From assembly GCF_016863655.1 (NCBI RefSeq), contig NZ_BOPH01000015.1:32078-96077 (forward strand): 64,000 bases of DNA. The letters run 5' to 3'. The stretch's first letter is position 1. Every line of letters starts with the position of its first letter. The notes under the pieces are model-generated. The model was not told where the DNA came from. It made no database searches and was given only the letters and a program-made list of their open reading frames with translations. Below, one piece after another: positions 30,586-40,299 of the stretch. This DNA comes from Virgisporangium ochraceum (lineage in GTDB: Bacteria; Actinomycetota; Actinomycetes; Mycobacteriales; Micromonosporaceae). A program made the position numbers and the translations under genes.

Positions 30586-32226
30586 CTAGTGGGCGCCTGC
30601 CCCGGTCAGCGCGCGGACCTCGAGCTCCGCGTACTTCTCCTCCTGGTCTGGCTCCTTCGACAACAGCGTGCCGATGTAGCCGCACAGGAAGCCGACCGGA
30701 ATCGAGATCAGGCCGGGGTTCGACAGCGGGAACCAGTGCCAGTCGTGGTCGGGGAACATCGCGGTGGGTGATCCCGACACGACGGGCGAGAAGAACACCA
30801 GCACGACAGCCGTGATCAACCCGCCGTAGATCGCGGCGACCGCGCCCGTCGTCGTGAAGCGCTTCCAGAACAGCGAGTAGAGGATCGCCGGCAGGTTGGC
30901 CGACGCCGCCACCGCGAACGCCAGCGCCACCAGGAACGCCACGTTCAGGCTCTGCGCGAAGATCGCCAGCACGATCGAGACAGCACCGATCCCGAACGCC
31001 GAGAACCGGGCGACCACGACCTCCTGCCGCTCCGACGCCTGTCCCCGCTTGATCACGTTGGCGTAGAAGTCGTGCGCGAGCGACGACGACGACGCGAGCG
31101 TCAGACCGGCGACCACGGCGAGGATCGTGGCGAACGCCACCGCCGCGATCACGGCGAGCAGGACCGCGCCACCGACCTCACCGCCGAGATACCGCTCGCC
31201 CAGCCGTTCGGCGAGCAGCGGAGCGGCGATGTTGCCGGCCTTGTCCTGCTCGGTGATCGCCTTGCCACCCACGAGCGCGGCCGCGCCGAAGCCCAGCGCG
31301 AGCGTCATCAGGTAGAAGGTGCCGATGATCCCGATCGCCCACAGCACGCTCTTCCGGGCCGCGTTGCTGTTCGGGACCGTGTAGAAGCGGATGAGGATGT
31401 GCGGCAGGCCGGCCGTGCCGAGCACCAGCGCGATGCCGAGCGACAACAGGTCCATCTTGCTGTAGAAGGTCTTCGTCGCATCGGCCGACTCGACGCCGTA
31501 CCGCAGACCGGGTTCCAGGAACGCCGCGCCCTTGCCGGACTGTTCCGCGGCGTCGCCGAGCAGGCCCGACAGGTTGAACTTGAACGCCGCGAGCACCATG
31601 AGCGTCATCACGGCCGCGCCCGTCATCAGCAGGAACGCCTTGACGATCTGCACGTACGTGGTGCCCTTCATGCCGCCGATCGTCACGTAGATGATCATCA
31701 GGGCACCGACCAGGATGATCGTGGCGATCTTGGCGGTGTCGGCGTCCATGCCCAGGAACGTCTGGCCGGGCTTGATGCCCAGCAGCAGTGCCACCAGGGC
31801 ACCCGCGCCCACCATCTGGGCCAGCAGGTAGAAGATCGACACGGTGATCGTCGAGACGGCCGCCGCCGTACGGACCGGCCGCTGCCGCATCCGGAACGCG
31901 AGCACGTCGGCCATCGTGTACTTGCCCGAGTTCCGCATCAGCTCCGCGACCAGCAGCAACGCGACCAGCCAGGCGACCAGGAACCCGATGGAATACAGGA
32001 ACCCGTCGTAGCCGGACAGCGCGATGATGCCGGCGATGCCGAGGAACGACGCCGCCGACATGTAGTCGCCGCCGATCGCCATCCCGTTCTGGAAGCCGGA
32101 GAACGACCGGCCACCGGCGTAGAAGTCGACGGCACTCTTCGTCTGTCGGCTGGCCCAGATCGTGATCCCGAGCGTGATCACGACGAAGACCACGAACAGG
32201 ACAATCGTGATGTTCCGAGCGGTCAC
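30586..32226 (-). CDS. Cation/acetate symporter, SSS family (ActP/MctC-like)
   Basis: A 546-residue sodium:solute symporter with about 13 transmembrane helices. GTG 32226 overlaps the stop of the DUF485 gene by 4 bases. Signatures: FYAGGRSFSGFQNGMAIGGDYMSAASFLG near the N-terminus, GGMKGTTYVQIVKAFLL and LPHILIRFYTVP, all typical of acetate/monocarboxylate permeases. It imports acetate or pyruvate/propionate with Na+ or H+. Pairing with a DUF485 protein is the rule for ActP. The two-component LytTR system further along may control it, as similar systems do elsewhere. Confidence 0.93.
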   Translation of the reverse strand: MTARNITIVLFVVFVVITLGITIWASRQTKSAVDFYAGGRSFSGFQNGMAIGGDYMSAASFLGIAGIIALSGYDGFLYSIGFLVAWLVALLLVAELMRNSGKYTMADVLAFRMRQRPVRTAAAVSTITVSIFYLLAQMVGAGALVALLLGIKPGQTFLGMDADTAKIATIILVGALMIIYVTIGGMKGTTYVQIVKAFLLMTGAAVMTLMVLAAFKFNLSGLLGDAAEQSGKGAAFLEPGLRYGVESADATKTFYSKMDLLSLGIALVLGTAGLPHILIRFYTVPNSNAARKSVLWAIGIIGTFYLMTLALGFGAAALVGGKAITEQDKAGNIAAPLLAERLGERYLGGEVGGAVLLAVIAAVAFATILAVVAGLTLASSSSLAHDFYANVIKRGQASERQEVVVARFSAFGIGAVSIVLAIFAQSLNVAFLVALAFAVAASANLPAILYSLFWKRFTTTGAVAAIYGGLITAVVLVFFSPVVSGSPTAMFPDHDWHWFPLSNPGLISIPVGFLCGYIGTLLSKEPDQEEKYAELEVRALTGAGAH

Positions 32227-32561
32227 GCGGCACCGTCCTCGACTCGACGCTTGAGACGCTCGGCCGGCGGGTCGAGCTTTCGGCTGGCGTACCGGGCGTA
32301 CAGCCACGCGATCAGGAAGGTCGACACGAACTGGAGCAGACCGAAGATGAGGGCGACGTTGATGTTGCCGATCACCTTGGTGCCCATGAAGTCCCGCGCG
32401 TAGGCGGACAGCAGCACGTACAGCGCGTACCACAGGAAGAAGGCGGCGGTCATCGGGAAGACGAAGCTGCGTAATGCCTTACGCAGCGCTCCGAACTCCT
32501 CGCTGTTGGCCACCTCGACATACTTTGATCTGTCGGTTACGTCAGGGGAATCGATACTCAT
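32223..32561 (-). CDS. DUF485 membrane protein, partner of the acetate symporter
   Basis: A 112-residue protein with two transmembrane helices (about 38-60 and 70-92). SEEFGALRKALRSFVFPMTAAFFLWYALYVLLSAYA is the DUF485 core, given here in parts: the RxxxFVFP turn and the helix after it. ATG 32561 follows a weak AGGTGGTG site. Its stop overlaps the symporter start (GTGA). DUF485 proteins (YjcH in E. coli) are invariably coupled to ActP-type symporters and may stabilise or regulate them. Confidence 0.92.
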   Translation of the reverse strand: MSIDSPDVTDRSKYVEVANSEEFGALRKALRSFVFPMTAAFFLWYALYVLLSAYARDFMGTKVIGNINVALIFGLLQFVSTFLIAWLYARYASRKLDPPAERLKRRVEDGAA

Positions 32562-32698
32562 CACACCACCTGCGATCGTGGGGGACTTGCGGTGGGCGTG
32601 CCGACGACGGGCCGGACGGTGACGGGAGGCCGGCGTCGACCGCTCCCAGACCGTATGAACGACCCGTGAGACCCGTGAAGATCTGTTGATCTCCCTGG

Positions 32699-33970
32699 TC
32701 AGCCGGTGCGCCCAGCGGTGGCAGGTGTGCGCTGAGTGGCGACGGTCACACCGCTCACCGCAGCCCGTAGCGCCACGAGCACCCAGGCGCCGCCGACGAG
32801 CATCCCGATGCCCTGGACATTGAGCAGCGTCACCGGTCCGAACCGGTCGCCGAGCACGGCCGCGGTCGCCGTCCCGCACAGCGCGACCAGCGCCATCACG
32901 GTGAGCGCGGCGCCGAACACCCGCCCCCGCACGCGGTCGTCGACCGCCCTCTGCAAGGTGGTCATCATGCCGGCGCTGGAGAGCGCAGAGGGCACCCCGA
33001 CCGCGGCCATGAGCACGAGCGCCGGCCAGATCCCGTCGTACCAGCGGGGGTAGTTGAAGATCGCCAGGTCGCCGACGCCCAGCGCGATGGTGCCGACACC
33101 GATCAGGAGCCGGGGTGGCAACCGGTCGGCGAACAGGCCACCGACCAGGCCACCGACGATCCCGCCGACCGCCTGTGCGGCGACGAGCCAACCCAACTCG
33201 CGGGCGCCGCCGTCGAGCGTCCGCTCCACGAACACGGCGATCATCGCGCCCATGACACCCTCGCCGAAGGACACGATCGCGAGGAACACGAAGAGGACCC
33301 GCAACGCCGGGTTGGCGGACACCGCGGCGAGCCCGGTCCGCAGGTCGAGCCAGAACCGGGCGAGGGCGCCGGCGGCCTCGGTCGCGCCGGTCACCGTGAC
33401 GGCCGCGCGGTGCCGGACCAGCGCGATCAGCCCCGCCGCGACCAGGAACGTCGCGGCGTCCAGCGCCGCGACGGCGGCGAGACCGGCGGACGCGGCCAGC
33501 ACCCCACCCACGGCGGGCCCGACCAGCCGGGCGAGGTTGTTGTTCAGCACGTTCAGCGCGTTCGCGCGGGCGGTCTCGTCGGCTCCGACCAGCGTCGGCA
33601 GCAGCGCGTTCTCGGCGGTCGCCACCACCTGGGCCACGCACCCGCCGGCGAACGTGGTGGCGACCACGATCCACAGGTCACCGGCCCGGTCGACGGTCAC
33701 CAGCGGCAGCGTGAGCAGCACCTGCACGAGGCTGGCGCCGATGAGCGCGCGCCGCCGGTCCCATCGATCCACCAGCACCCCGGCGACGGGCGCCGCCACG
33801 ACGCGCGGCAGCAGCACGGCGGCGAAGGAGGCGGCGGTGGCCGCGCTCGAACCGGTGAGGGTCAGCACCGTGATCGGCACCGCGACCGACAGCATCCAGT
33901 TGCCGGTGAGCGAGATCAGGCCCGCGGTCCACAGCAGGGCGAAGTCACGATGCCTAAATGGGGTCGCCAT
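32699..33970 (-). CDS. MFS transporter (exporter type)
   Basis: A 423-residue major facilitator with about 12 transmembrane helices. The N-terminus reads FRHRDFALLWTAGLISLTGNWML, then VDRWDRRRALIG, the loop 2-3 signature of MFS_3/drug-export relatives such as enterobactin and macrolide exporters. Substrate unknown. It is monocistronic, 27 bases downstream of the flavin reductase gene on the same strand, so both may share a transcript. Confidence 0.88.
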   Translation of the reverse strand: MATPFRHRDFALLWTAGLISLTGNWMLSVAVPITVLTLTGSSAATAASFAAVLLPRVVAAPVAGVLVDRWDRRRALIGASLVQVLLTLPLVTVDRAGDLWIVVATTFAGGCVAQVVATAENALLPTLVGADETARANALNVLNNNLARLVGPAVGGVLAASAGLAAVAALDAATFLVAAGLIALVRHRAAVTVTGATEAAGALARFWLDLRTGLAAVSANPALRVLFVFLAIVSFGEGVMGAMIAVFVERTLDGGARELGWLVAAQAVGGIVGGLVGGLFADRLPPRLLIGVGTIALGVGDLAIFNYPRWYDGIWPALVLMAAVGVPSALSSAGMMTTLQRAVDDRVRGRVFGAALTVMALVALCGTATAAVLGDRFGPVTLLNVQGIGMLVGGAWVLVALRAAVSGVTVATQRTPATAGRTG

Positions 33971-33997
33971 GACGCCATAGTGGCGTCATATTCGACG

Positions 33998-34498
33998 TCA
34001 GTCAACCGAGCGGTATCGACCGCGGTAGTGGACCAGCGGCTCCACCTCGGCCACCTCGACCTCGGCCAGTACGCCCTCGACCAGCACCGCCCACCCGGCC
34101 GGGCGGGTGCCGACCAGGCGGCAGCCGGCCCACGGTCGTTCGTGCTCGGGCCGGGGCCCGTATGGGGTCTCGCGCCACCCGCCGCCCGCGAACAGGCCGC
34201 CGGGTGCCGGCATGAGCCCGGCGAACCGGTCGGCCAGTTGGCGGTCGCCGCTCGCCAGCTGGACCACCCCGAAGACCTCGTGCTCCACCAGCGCCTCGAA
34301 CAGGTCGCTCTCGGGGTCGAGCAGCCCGAACACGTGGGCCGGGTCGCCGTCGGCGATCAGCGTCGAGGAGACGGTCAGGCCGGCCGGGCCGGGCGCGGTC
34401 CACAGCGTGACCGCCGAGGGCAGCCGGCCCCGCAGGCGGCGCACGGGCGACCGCTCCCCCTCGGGCGTGGCGAACGGATCGGTGTAATGGACGCTCAC
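33998..34498 (-). CDS. Flavin reductase domain protein (FMN-binding)
   Basis: A 166-residue protein resembling the flavin-reductase-like split-barrel family. LPSAVTLWTAPGPAGLTVSSTLIADGDPAHVFGLLDPESDLFEALVEH, in parts, shows the FMN-binding segment (TVSST). GDRQLADRFAGLMP is the family motif after it. It probably reduces or binds FMN for a partner monooxygenase; no monooxygenase gene is nearby. It starts just after a 22-bp tandem repeat. Confidence 0.8.
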   Translation of the reverse strand: MSVHYTDPFATPEGERSPVRRLRGRLPSAVTLWTAPGPAGLTVSSTLIADGDPAHVFGLLDPESDLFEALVEHEVFGVVQLASGDRQLADRFAGLMPAPGGLFAGGGWRETPYGPRPEHERPWAGCRLVGTRPAGWAVLVEGVLAEVEVAEVEPLVHYRGRYRSVD

Positions 34499-34521
34499 CC
34501 GCCCATCCTCGCGCGGATCGG

Positions 34522-34604
34522 CCGGCGCGGAGCGCGGGGTCGTCCGGCGCGGAGCGCGGGGTCGTCCGGCGCGGAGCGCGGGGTCGTCCGGCGCGGAGCG
34601 CGGG
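34522..34604. repeat. 22-bp tandem repeat, three copies plus a partial
   Basis: Perfect copies at 34522-34543, 34544-34565 and 34566-34587, followed by a partial copy. The unit contains GGCGCGGAGCGCGGGGTCGT. It fills the gap between the SSS symporter stop and the flavin reductase start and may be a variable-number tandem repeat. Confidence 0.85.
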
Positions 34605-36068
34605 TCAGAGGCGCAGCGAGTCGGGGGCGTGCAGGCGGAGCATGATCGCGCCCACCCCGTCGGGGACGCGGTGCCTGGTCGCCAGCGATACCAGGATCAT
34701 CACGGTGAACGAGAGCGGCACCGTCCACGCGGCGGGCTGCGCCACCAGTGGCTCGGCCCAGTCGGGGGCGGGTATGCCCACCACGGTCCACAACACGGCG
34801 CCCACCGCGGCGCCGCCGCCGGCGATGATGCCCGCCGCGGCGCCCGGCGCGGTCAGGCGGCGCCACCAGATCCCCAGCACCAGCAGCGGGCAGAAGCTCG
34901 ACGCGGCCACCGCGAACGCCAGCCCCACCACCGTCGACACGTCCAGGCCGGGGATGCGCAGCGCCAGCACCGACGGCACGACCCCGGCCACGATCGCGGC
35001 CAGCCGGAAGTCGCGGACCGAGCCGCGGCCCAGCACGTCGGTCGACAGCACGCCGGCAACCGAGGTCAGCAGGCCGCTCGACGTCGACAGGAATGCGGCG
35101 AACGCACCCGCCGCCACCAGGGCGCCGAGCAGCTCGCCGACGGTACCCGGGCCGAGCGCGGCCTCGGGCAGCACCAGCACCACGGTGTCGGTGCGTCCGG
35201 ACTCGACCAGCTCCGGCGTGTAGACCCGGCCGAGTGCTCCGTACAGCGCGGGGAACAGGTAGAACAGGCCCACCAGTCCCAGCACCACCAGCGTCGTGCG
35301 GCGGGCGGCGGCGCCGTCGGAGTTCGTGTAGAAGCGCACGAGGACGTGGGGCAGCCCCATCGTTCCGAGGAACGTCGCGAGGATCAGCGAGTAGGTGCCG
35401 AACATTCCGTCGGCGTCGGGCAGGAGCCAGTCGGGGTCGAAGGACACCGGCGGCTGGCCGTCTCCGCGCCACTGGCCGAAGAGGAACATCGCCGGCAGGG
35501 CCAGCGCGGTGAGCTTCAGCCAGTACTGGAAGGCCTGCACGAACGTGATCGCCCGCATGCCGCCCAGGGCGACGTGACCGGTGACGACGCCGCCGACCAG
35601 CAGCACGCCGACCCAGTACGGCGCGCCGGCGATGGTGAACAACGTGAGGCCGGCGCCCTGGAGCTGGGGCACCAGGTACAGCCAGCCGATGAACAGCACG
35701 AACACCGTGGCAAGCTTGCGCAGCCGGCGGGAGCCGAGCCGCACCTCGCAGAAGTCGGGCAGTGTGAAGGCGCCGGACCGGCGCAGCGGCGCGGCGACGA
35801 ACAGCAGCAGCGCCAGGTACCCGGCGGCGAAGCCGACGGGGTACCAGAGCACGTCGACGCCGTCCTTGAGCACCAGGCCGGCGACGCCGAGAAAGCTCGC
35901 CGCGCTGAGGTACTCCCCCGAGATCGCGGCGGCGTTCCAGCGGGGGCTCACGGCCCGTGAGGCCACTAGGAAGTCCGACGTGGTGCGCGCCAGCCGCAGC
36001 CCGTAGGCGCCGATCGCCACCGTGGCGAGCGTGACCAGCACGACCGCCGGGAGGGCGTAGTGGTTCAC
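34605..36068 (-). CDS. Sodium:solute symporter (SSS family), second copy
   Basis: A 487-residue symporter with about 13 transmembrane helices. GTG 36068 overlaps the small membrane gene by 4 bases (GTGA). Signatures DFLVASRAVSPRWNAAAISGEYLSAASFLG, GGMRAITFVQAFQYWLK and LPHVLVRFYTN resemble those of the acetate symporter but identity is clearly low. The substrate is probably a monocarboxylate or similar anion. The arrangement copies that of the DUF485/symporter pair 2 kb away. Confidence 0.9.
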   Translation of the reverse strand: MNHYALPAVVLVTLATVAIGAYGLRLARTTSDFLVASRAVSPRWNAAAISGEYLSAASFLGVAGLVLKDGVDVLWYPVGFAAGYLALLLFVAAPLRRSGAFTLPDFCEVRLGSRRLRKLATVFVLFIGWLYLVPQLQGAGLTLFTIAGAPYWVGVLLVGGVVTGHVALGGMRAITFVQAFQYWLKLTALALPAMFLFGQWRGDGQPPVSFDPDWLLPDADGMFGTYSLILATFLGTMGLPHVLVRFYTNSDGAAARRTTLVVLGLVGLFYLFPALYGALGRVYTPELVESGRTDTVVLVLPEAALGPGTVGELLGALVAAGAFAAFLSTSSGLLTSVAGVLSTDVLGRGSVRDFRLAAIVAGVVPSVLALRIPGLDVSTVVGLAFAVAASSFCPLLVLGIWWRRLTAPGAAAGIIAGGGAAVGAVLWTVVGIPAPDWAEPLVAQPAAWTVPLSFTVMILVSLATRHRVPDGVGAIMLRLHAPDSLRL

Positions 36069-36478
36069 GTGCGGTCGACCAGGTCGGCGAACTCGCGTTC
36101 GGTGCGCTCGGAGAGCCAGACGTACGCGGCGCCCACCACGAACAGGAACGGATAGGCCACCAGCCCCAGAAGCAGCCACGGCAACGGGACCCCGAACAGC
36201 CGCGCTCCGGCGACCGCCGGCGCCACGGCGAACAGCAGCGGCAACCCACCCAGCCCGATGGCCACCACGACGGCCAGCCGCAACGCGAGCCCGAGCTGTG
36301 CCCGCATCAACCCGGTGACCAGGGCCTCGCCCACCCCGCTCTGCTCGGCGAGCTCGGCGCGCACCTGTCCACCACGGCGGGCCCGGGCGGCGTCTGCGAG
36401 CACGACGCGAACCCGTTCGGGTGGCGGCGGATCGGACGTGGGCGGCGTGGACGAAGGGGCCGGATCGGCGGCGGCCAT
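36065..36478 (-). CDS. Small two-helix membrane protein, partner of the second symporter
   Basis: A 137-residue protein with a Pro/Ser-rich cytoplasmic start, a charged helix (VRVVLADAARARRGGQVRAEL) and two transmembrane helices (about 70-90 and 100-120), ending LSERTEREFADLVDRT. It does not match DUF485 in sequence, but size, topology and the 4-base overlap with the symporter match that partnership. I infer a subunit-like role for the second SSS protein. Confidence 0.75.
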   Translation of the reverse strand: MAAADPAPSSTPPTSDPPPPERVRVVLADAARARRGGQVRAELAEQSGVGEALVTGLMRAQLGLALRLAVVVAIGLGGLPLLFAVAPAVAGARLFGVPLPWLLLGLVAYPFLFVVGAAYVWLSERTEREFADLVDRT

Positions 36479-36570
36479 GCGACGCATCCTCGCCCACGCC
36501 GCCGCCAACGACAACCGGTAGTGCGTGAGGCGGGCCGCGACGGCTGTCGCGCGCAGGCGGCCCGACGTGC

Positions 36571-38538
36571 TCAGTGATAGTTCGAGCAGACCGCGCGGGG
36601 GTTCAGCGGGAGGGCGAGCGCGGCGCGCCGGCTCCGGTTGTACTCGGACCAGGTGTCGCCGTCGGCCCGCAGTTGGCGGACGATCTCCCGGAGCGCGCAG
36701 GTGCGCATCGGCTCGGGCAGCCGGTCGATCGCGGGCGCGGCGTCGGGCGACAGCGTTTCCAGGTAGGTGGCGTCGATCTTGCCGGTCGCCTGGAAACGGT
36801 CGATGTTGCGGTCGGCGATCATCCGGTCGGGGTTCAGCACCGAGAGGACGAGCAGCAGCGCGACCCCGGTACCGAACGCCGTTGCCTGCAGCCAGCCGCC
36901 CTTGCGACGACCGAGCGGCCGCAGCCGCACGCCGTTGGCGAGCACGAGCAGGAAGATCAGCCCGAACCACACCTCGCACGCCGCGACGAGCAGCCGCAAC
37001 CGGGTGAGGCCGTAGGCGTCTTCGTACGCGGCCATCCGCGCCAGCGCCGAGGCGACCACCACCAGCGCCAGCCCGGCCAGCAGGCCCAGGCCGGTCCGCA
37101 TCGCCGCGCGGTCGCCGCCGTCGCACCGGGGTGCCTTGCGGGCCGCGACCGCCAGGACGCCGAGCGTCAGCACCGTGACGACCGTGAGCTGCCAGAACCC
37201 GCCGCGGGCGTACTCGGCGTAGGTGAGGCCGGCGGTCTCCCGCACGTACTCGTCGCCGCCGAACCAGTTGCGGAACTGCACGGCGACGAACGCCGCGAAC
37301 AGCAGGTCGAGCAGCACGATCGGCACGAGCCACTCGAGGCGGCGCACCGGCGTTCCGCCGCCTTCCGCCACGCGGTCGAACGTCGGCGGACGCGTGGCCA
37401 GGTAGACCGCGCCGATCGCGCCCCAGCCGAAGATCACCACCCGGGCGACCGCGCCGAGGAACCCGGCGCCCTCGACGCTGGGCATCACCTGCCCCAGGAT
37501 CCGGGCGAACGACGGGTCGGCGCTGGCGAACAGCGCACCGAACACGACCAGCAGCGCGATACCCACCCCGACCGCGGCGAGCAGGCGCACCGGTCGGCCG
37601 CCCTCGTTGCGCTTGCGTAACCGGTCGACCCCCTCCAGCCACCAGAACAGTGAGCGCATCGTCGCGAACGGCACGGCCGCCGCTCCCGCGAACAGGCCGC
37701 GCGTGGTGCGGCCGCCGCCGAGCGCGAGGCCGCCACAGGCAAGAGCCACCGGGACGCACAGAGCGAACAACCAGCCGGCGGACCGGATCGTGCCGACCCC
37801 CAGGAGCGCCAGTGCTGCCAGTCCCCAGACGATGCGGCGCCGTGACAGTCGGACCCCTTCGGCCCGGAGCACGAACGTGGTGCCGGCCGCGGCGACCAGG
37901 CCCAGCAGCAGCCACCCGAGTCCGGGCCGGCTGACGGTGAGGGCGGCACCGGCGGTCACCGCGACCGCCACGGCGGCGACGATCGCCGCTCCGCTGGCCG
38001 GGGTGTCGGGCCTCGGCCAGTACCGGCTGAAGAACGTGGGACGCGGCACGAGGACGGTGCCGTGCATAGGCGTAACCGGATACGGCGCGGTCCCGGGGCG
38101 CGCGGGCGCCGCCCGCGGGGGCGGCGGCTGGGATGGGACCGGCGGCAAGCCGGCCCCCTGCGGTCGCGCCGGCCGTGTCTGGGTCTGCCGTGTCTGGGTC
38201 TGCCCTGGCCGGGCCTGCCCTGGCTGGGTTTGCCCTGGCTGGGTTTGCCCTGGCTGGACCGGCCGGTTCGGGGGCAGTGGGTTTCCTGGAATGGGCTGGC
38301 GGGGCGTGGGGGGCGGTGCCGCAGGTGGGGGTGCCGGTGTCTCGGCCTGTGCCGACCGCGGTGGCGGTGGCTGTTCCGGCCCAGGCTGGGCGTCCGGAGA
38401 CGTCCATGGACGGCTGGGCGTCCGGCGGGTCTGGCGGCGGACGACGGTTCGTCGACCGACCCGCCGTACGGGGCCCGCCGGAACGTGCGTCTCATCGCCT
38501 TTGCCTGTGATCTTTTCAAGATCAACTTTGGGGTCCAC
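36571..38538 (-). CDS. Large DUF4173-like membrane protein with Pro/Gln repeat N-terminus
   Basis: A 655-residue protein. GTG 38538 has AAAGGAG eight bases upstream. Residues 1-165 are disordered and Pro/Gln/Arg-rich, with repeats such as PGQTQPGQTQPGQ encoded by a DNA tandem repeat near 38185-38265. About ten or eleven transmembrane helices follow. RNWFGGDEYVRETAGLTYAEYARGGFWQL (in parts) and DRNIDRFQATGKIDATYLETLS are the DUF4173 signatures. Function unknown. It is encoded directly downstream of the OmpR-type sensor kinase, 28 bases away. Confidence 0.82.
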   Translation of the reverse strand: MDPKVDLEKITGKGDETHVPAGPVRRVGRRTVVRRQTRRTPSRPWTSPDAQPGPEQPPPPRSAQAETPAPPPAAPPPTPRQPIPGNPLPPNRPVQPGQTQPGQTQPGQARPGQTQTRQTQTRPARPQGAGLPPVPSQPPPPRAAPARPGTAPYPVTPMHGTVLVPRPTFFSRYWPRPDTPASGAAIVAAVAVAVTAGAALTVSRPGLGWLLLGLVAAAGTTFVLRAEGVRLSRRRIVWGLAALALLGVGTIRSAGWLFALCVPVALACGGLALGGGRTTRGLFAGAAAVPFATMRSLFWWLEGVDRLRKRNEGGRPVRLLAAVGVGIALLVVFGALFASADPSFARILGQVMPSVEGAGFLGAVARVVIFGWGAIGAVYLATRPPTFDRVAEGGGTPVRRLEWLVPIVLLDLLFAAFVAVQFRNWFGGDEYVRETAGLTYAEYARGGFWQLTVVTVLTLGVLAVAARKAPRCDGGDRAAMRTGLGLLAGLALVVVASALARMAAYEDAYGLTRLRLLVAACEVWFGLIFLLVLANGVRLRPLGRRKGGWLQATAFGTGVALLLVLSVLNPDRMIADRNIDRFQATGKIDATYLETLSPDAAPAIDRLPEPMRTCALREIVRQLRADGDTWSEYNRSRRAALALPLNPRAVCSNYH

Positions 38539-38566
38539 GACGCCACTCCTTTGACGGCCCGCCGGT

Positions 38567-39613
38567 TCAGCTTTCGGCGGCGGGCAGGGTTACGCGGATT
38601 CGGCACCCGACGGACGAGTCGAGTACCGCGATCGTTCCTCCGTGCAGTTCCACCACCCACTGCGCGATGGCGAGGCCGAGGCCGGTGCCGCCGCCGGACG
38701 GGCGGCCGCCGCGGGTGAAGCGCTCGAAGACCCGCTCGCGGTCGGCCGGCGCGATGCCCGGCCCCCGGTCGCGGACCTCGATGGCGCAGCCGCCCGGCCC
38801 GACCTCGGCGTCGACCGTGACCGGGCTGTTGGGTGGGCTGTGCCGTACGGCGTTGTCGAGCAGGTTGACCAGCACCTGGTGCAGCCGGCCGCGGTCGGCG
38901 TAGACGACCGCGCCGGCCGGCACCGAGCTTTCGAGCCGCACGTCGCGGCCGGCCGCGACCGCCGACACGTGCACCTCGGCCATGACCTCGTCGACGAGGT
39001 CGTTCAGGGCCACCGGCGCGCGGTGCAGCGGCAGCACGCCGGCGTCGATGCGTGACAGGTCGAGCAGTTCGGTGACCAGCCGGCCGAGCCGCTCGGTCTG
39101 GCCGAGGGCGGTCTTCAGCGTGTCGGGGTCGGCGACGCCGTCGATGATGTTCTCCAGTACCGCCTGCAACGCGGTGATCGGCGTGCGCAGCTCGTGCGAC
39201 ACGTTGGCGATCAGCTCGCGGCGCTGCCGGTCGGCCGCCTCGAGGTCCTCGGCCATCGAGTTGAACGCGACGGCCAGCTGTCCCACCTCGTCGCGCGACG
39301 TGGCGCGCACCCGGCGGCTGTAGTCGCCCTTGGCCATGGCGCGGGCGTTGGCGGTCATCTCCCGCAGCGGCGACGTCATGCCGTGCGCGACGATCTGTGA
39401 CGTCGCGAGCGCGACCAGGAAGCCGGTGAGCGCCGTGCGCCAGGGAAAGTAGTAGTTGGTGCCGTAGACGAAAACGGCGAAACCGGCGCCTCCCGAGGCG
39501 AACAGCAGGACACCGAGCTTCAGCTTGATCGACCGGATCGAGTCGAGGGGGCGGGGCAGGGCGTCCCAGAACGACTGCGCCGGCCGTCCGGCGACCCGTC
39601 GGGGGCCGGTCAC
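38567..39613 (-). CDS. Two-component sensor histidine kinase (HAMP, HisKA)
   Basis: A 348-residue membrane kinase. GTG 39613 overlaps the regulator stop by 4 bases. Two transmembrane helices lie close together (about 33-50 and 53-75) with almost no extracellular loop, so it probably senses a membrane signal. A HAMP domain (SPLREMTANARAMAKGDYSRRV) precedes the H-box (ANVSHELRTPITALQ), N-box (LVNLLDNAVRHSP), G1 (VRDRGPGIAPADRERVFERF) and G2 (GGTGLGLAIAQW). It phosphorylates the adjacent OmpR-type regulator. Confidence 0.93.
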   Translation of the reverse strand: MTGPRRVAGRPAQSFWDALPRPLDSIRSIKLKLGVLLFASGGAGFAVFVYGTNYYFPWRTALTGFLVALATSQIVAHGMTSPLREMTANARAMAKGDYSRRVRATSRDEVGQLAVAFNSMAEDLEAADRQRRELIANVSHELRTPITALQAVLENIIDGVADPDTLKTALGQTERLGRLVTELLDLSRIDAGVLPLHRAPVALNDLVDEVMAEVHVSAVAAGRDVRLESSVPAGAVVYADRGRLHQVLVNLLDNAVRHSPPNSPVTVDAEVGPGGCAIEVRDRGPGIAPADRERVFERFTRGGRPSGGGTGLGLAIAQWVVELHGGTIAVLDSSVGCRIRVTLPAAES

Positions 39614-40299
39614 GGCTGCGCCTCCAGCGCGTAGCCCACTCCGTGCACGGTGCGGATGAGGTCGGAGCCGAGCTTGCGGCGCAGCGCCTTGATGTGACTG
39701 TCGACGGTGCGGGTGCCCGACGCGTCGGCCCAGCCCCAGATCTCGGCGAGCAGCCGTTCGCGGGGCAGCACCGCCCGTGGCCGCCGGGCAAGGTGTACGA
39801 GGAGGTCGAACTCGGTCGGGGTGAGGTGGGCCTCGACCCCGGCCCGGCGCACCCTGCGCTCGGCCCGGTTGATCTCCAGGTCGCCCACGAGGATGGGCGG
39901 TGGCGCGTCGGCGGTGGCGAGCGTGGCCTTCTCCATGCGCCGGAGCACCGCGTGCACCCTGGCGGTGAGCTCGCGCAGCGAGAACGGCTTGGTGAGGTAG
40001 TCGTCGGCGCCGACGGCGAGTCCCACGAGCAGGTCGGTCTCGTCGTCCCGGGCGGTCAGCATGATCACCGGCACGGGCCGTTCCGCCTGGATGCGCCGGC
40101 ACACTTCGAGCCCGTCGAAGCCGGGCAGCATGATGTCGAGAATGATCAGGTCGGGACGCGTGCTGCGCGCCGTCTGCACGGCCGAAGGCCCATCGTGCAC
40201 GACCTCGACCGCGAACCCCTCGGCCCGGAGGCGGGCGGCCACGGCTTCGGCGATGGTGCGCTCGTCTTCGACCACGAGTACCCGACGCCTGTCATCCAT
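39610..40299 (-). CDS. OmpR-type response regulator
   Basis: A 229-residue transcription regulator. ATG 40299 follows AAGGTG. The receiver domain (1-118) has the acidic pair (VEDE), phosphoacceptor Asp in LIILDIMLPG, T in MLTARDD and Lys in YLTKPFS. The winged-helix domain (130-229) ends SGTRTVDSHIKALRRKLG, VHGVGYALE. Its target genes are unknown; the downstream kinase and DUF4173 gene form one operon with it. Confidence 0.95.
   Translation of the reverse strand: MDDRRRVLVVEDERTIAEAVAARLRAEGFAVEVVHDGPSAVQTARSTRPDLIILDIMLPGFDGLEVCRRIQAERPVPVIMLTARDDETDLLVGLAVGADDYLTKPFSLRELTARVHAVLRRMEKATLATADAPPPILVGDLEINRAERRVRRAGVEAHLTPTEFDLLVHLARRPRAVLPRERLLAEIWGWADASGTRTVDSHIKALRRKLGSDLIRTVHGVGYALEAQP

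Noticed and set aside
38170..38270. Repeated TGGGTTTGCCCTGGC-type sequence as a CRISPR-like array.
   Set aside because: The units are contiguous without unique spacers and lie in frame in the Pro/Gln-rich N-terminus of the DUF4173-like protein.
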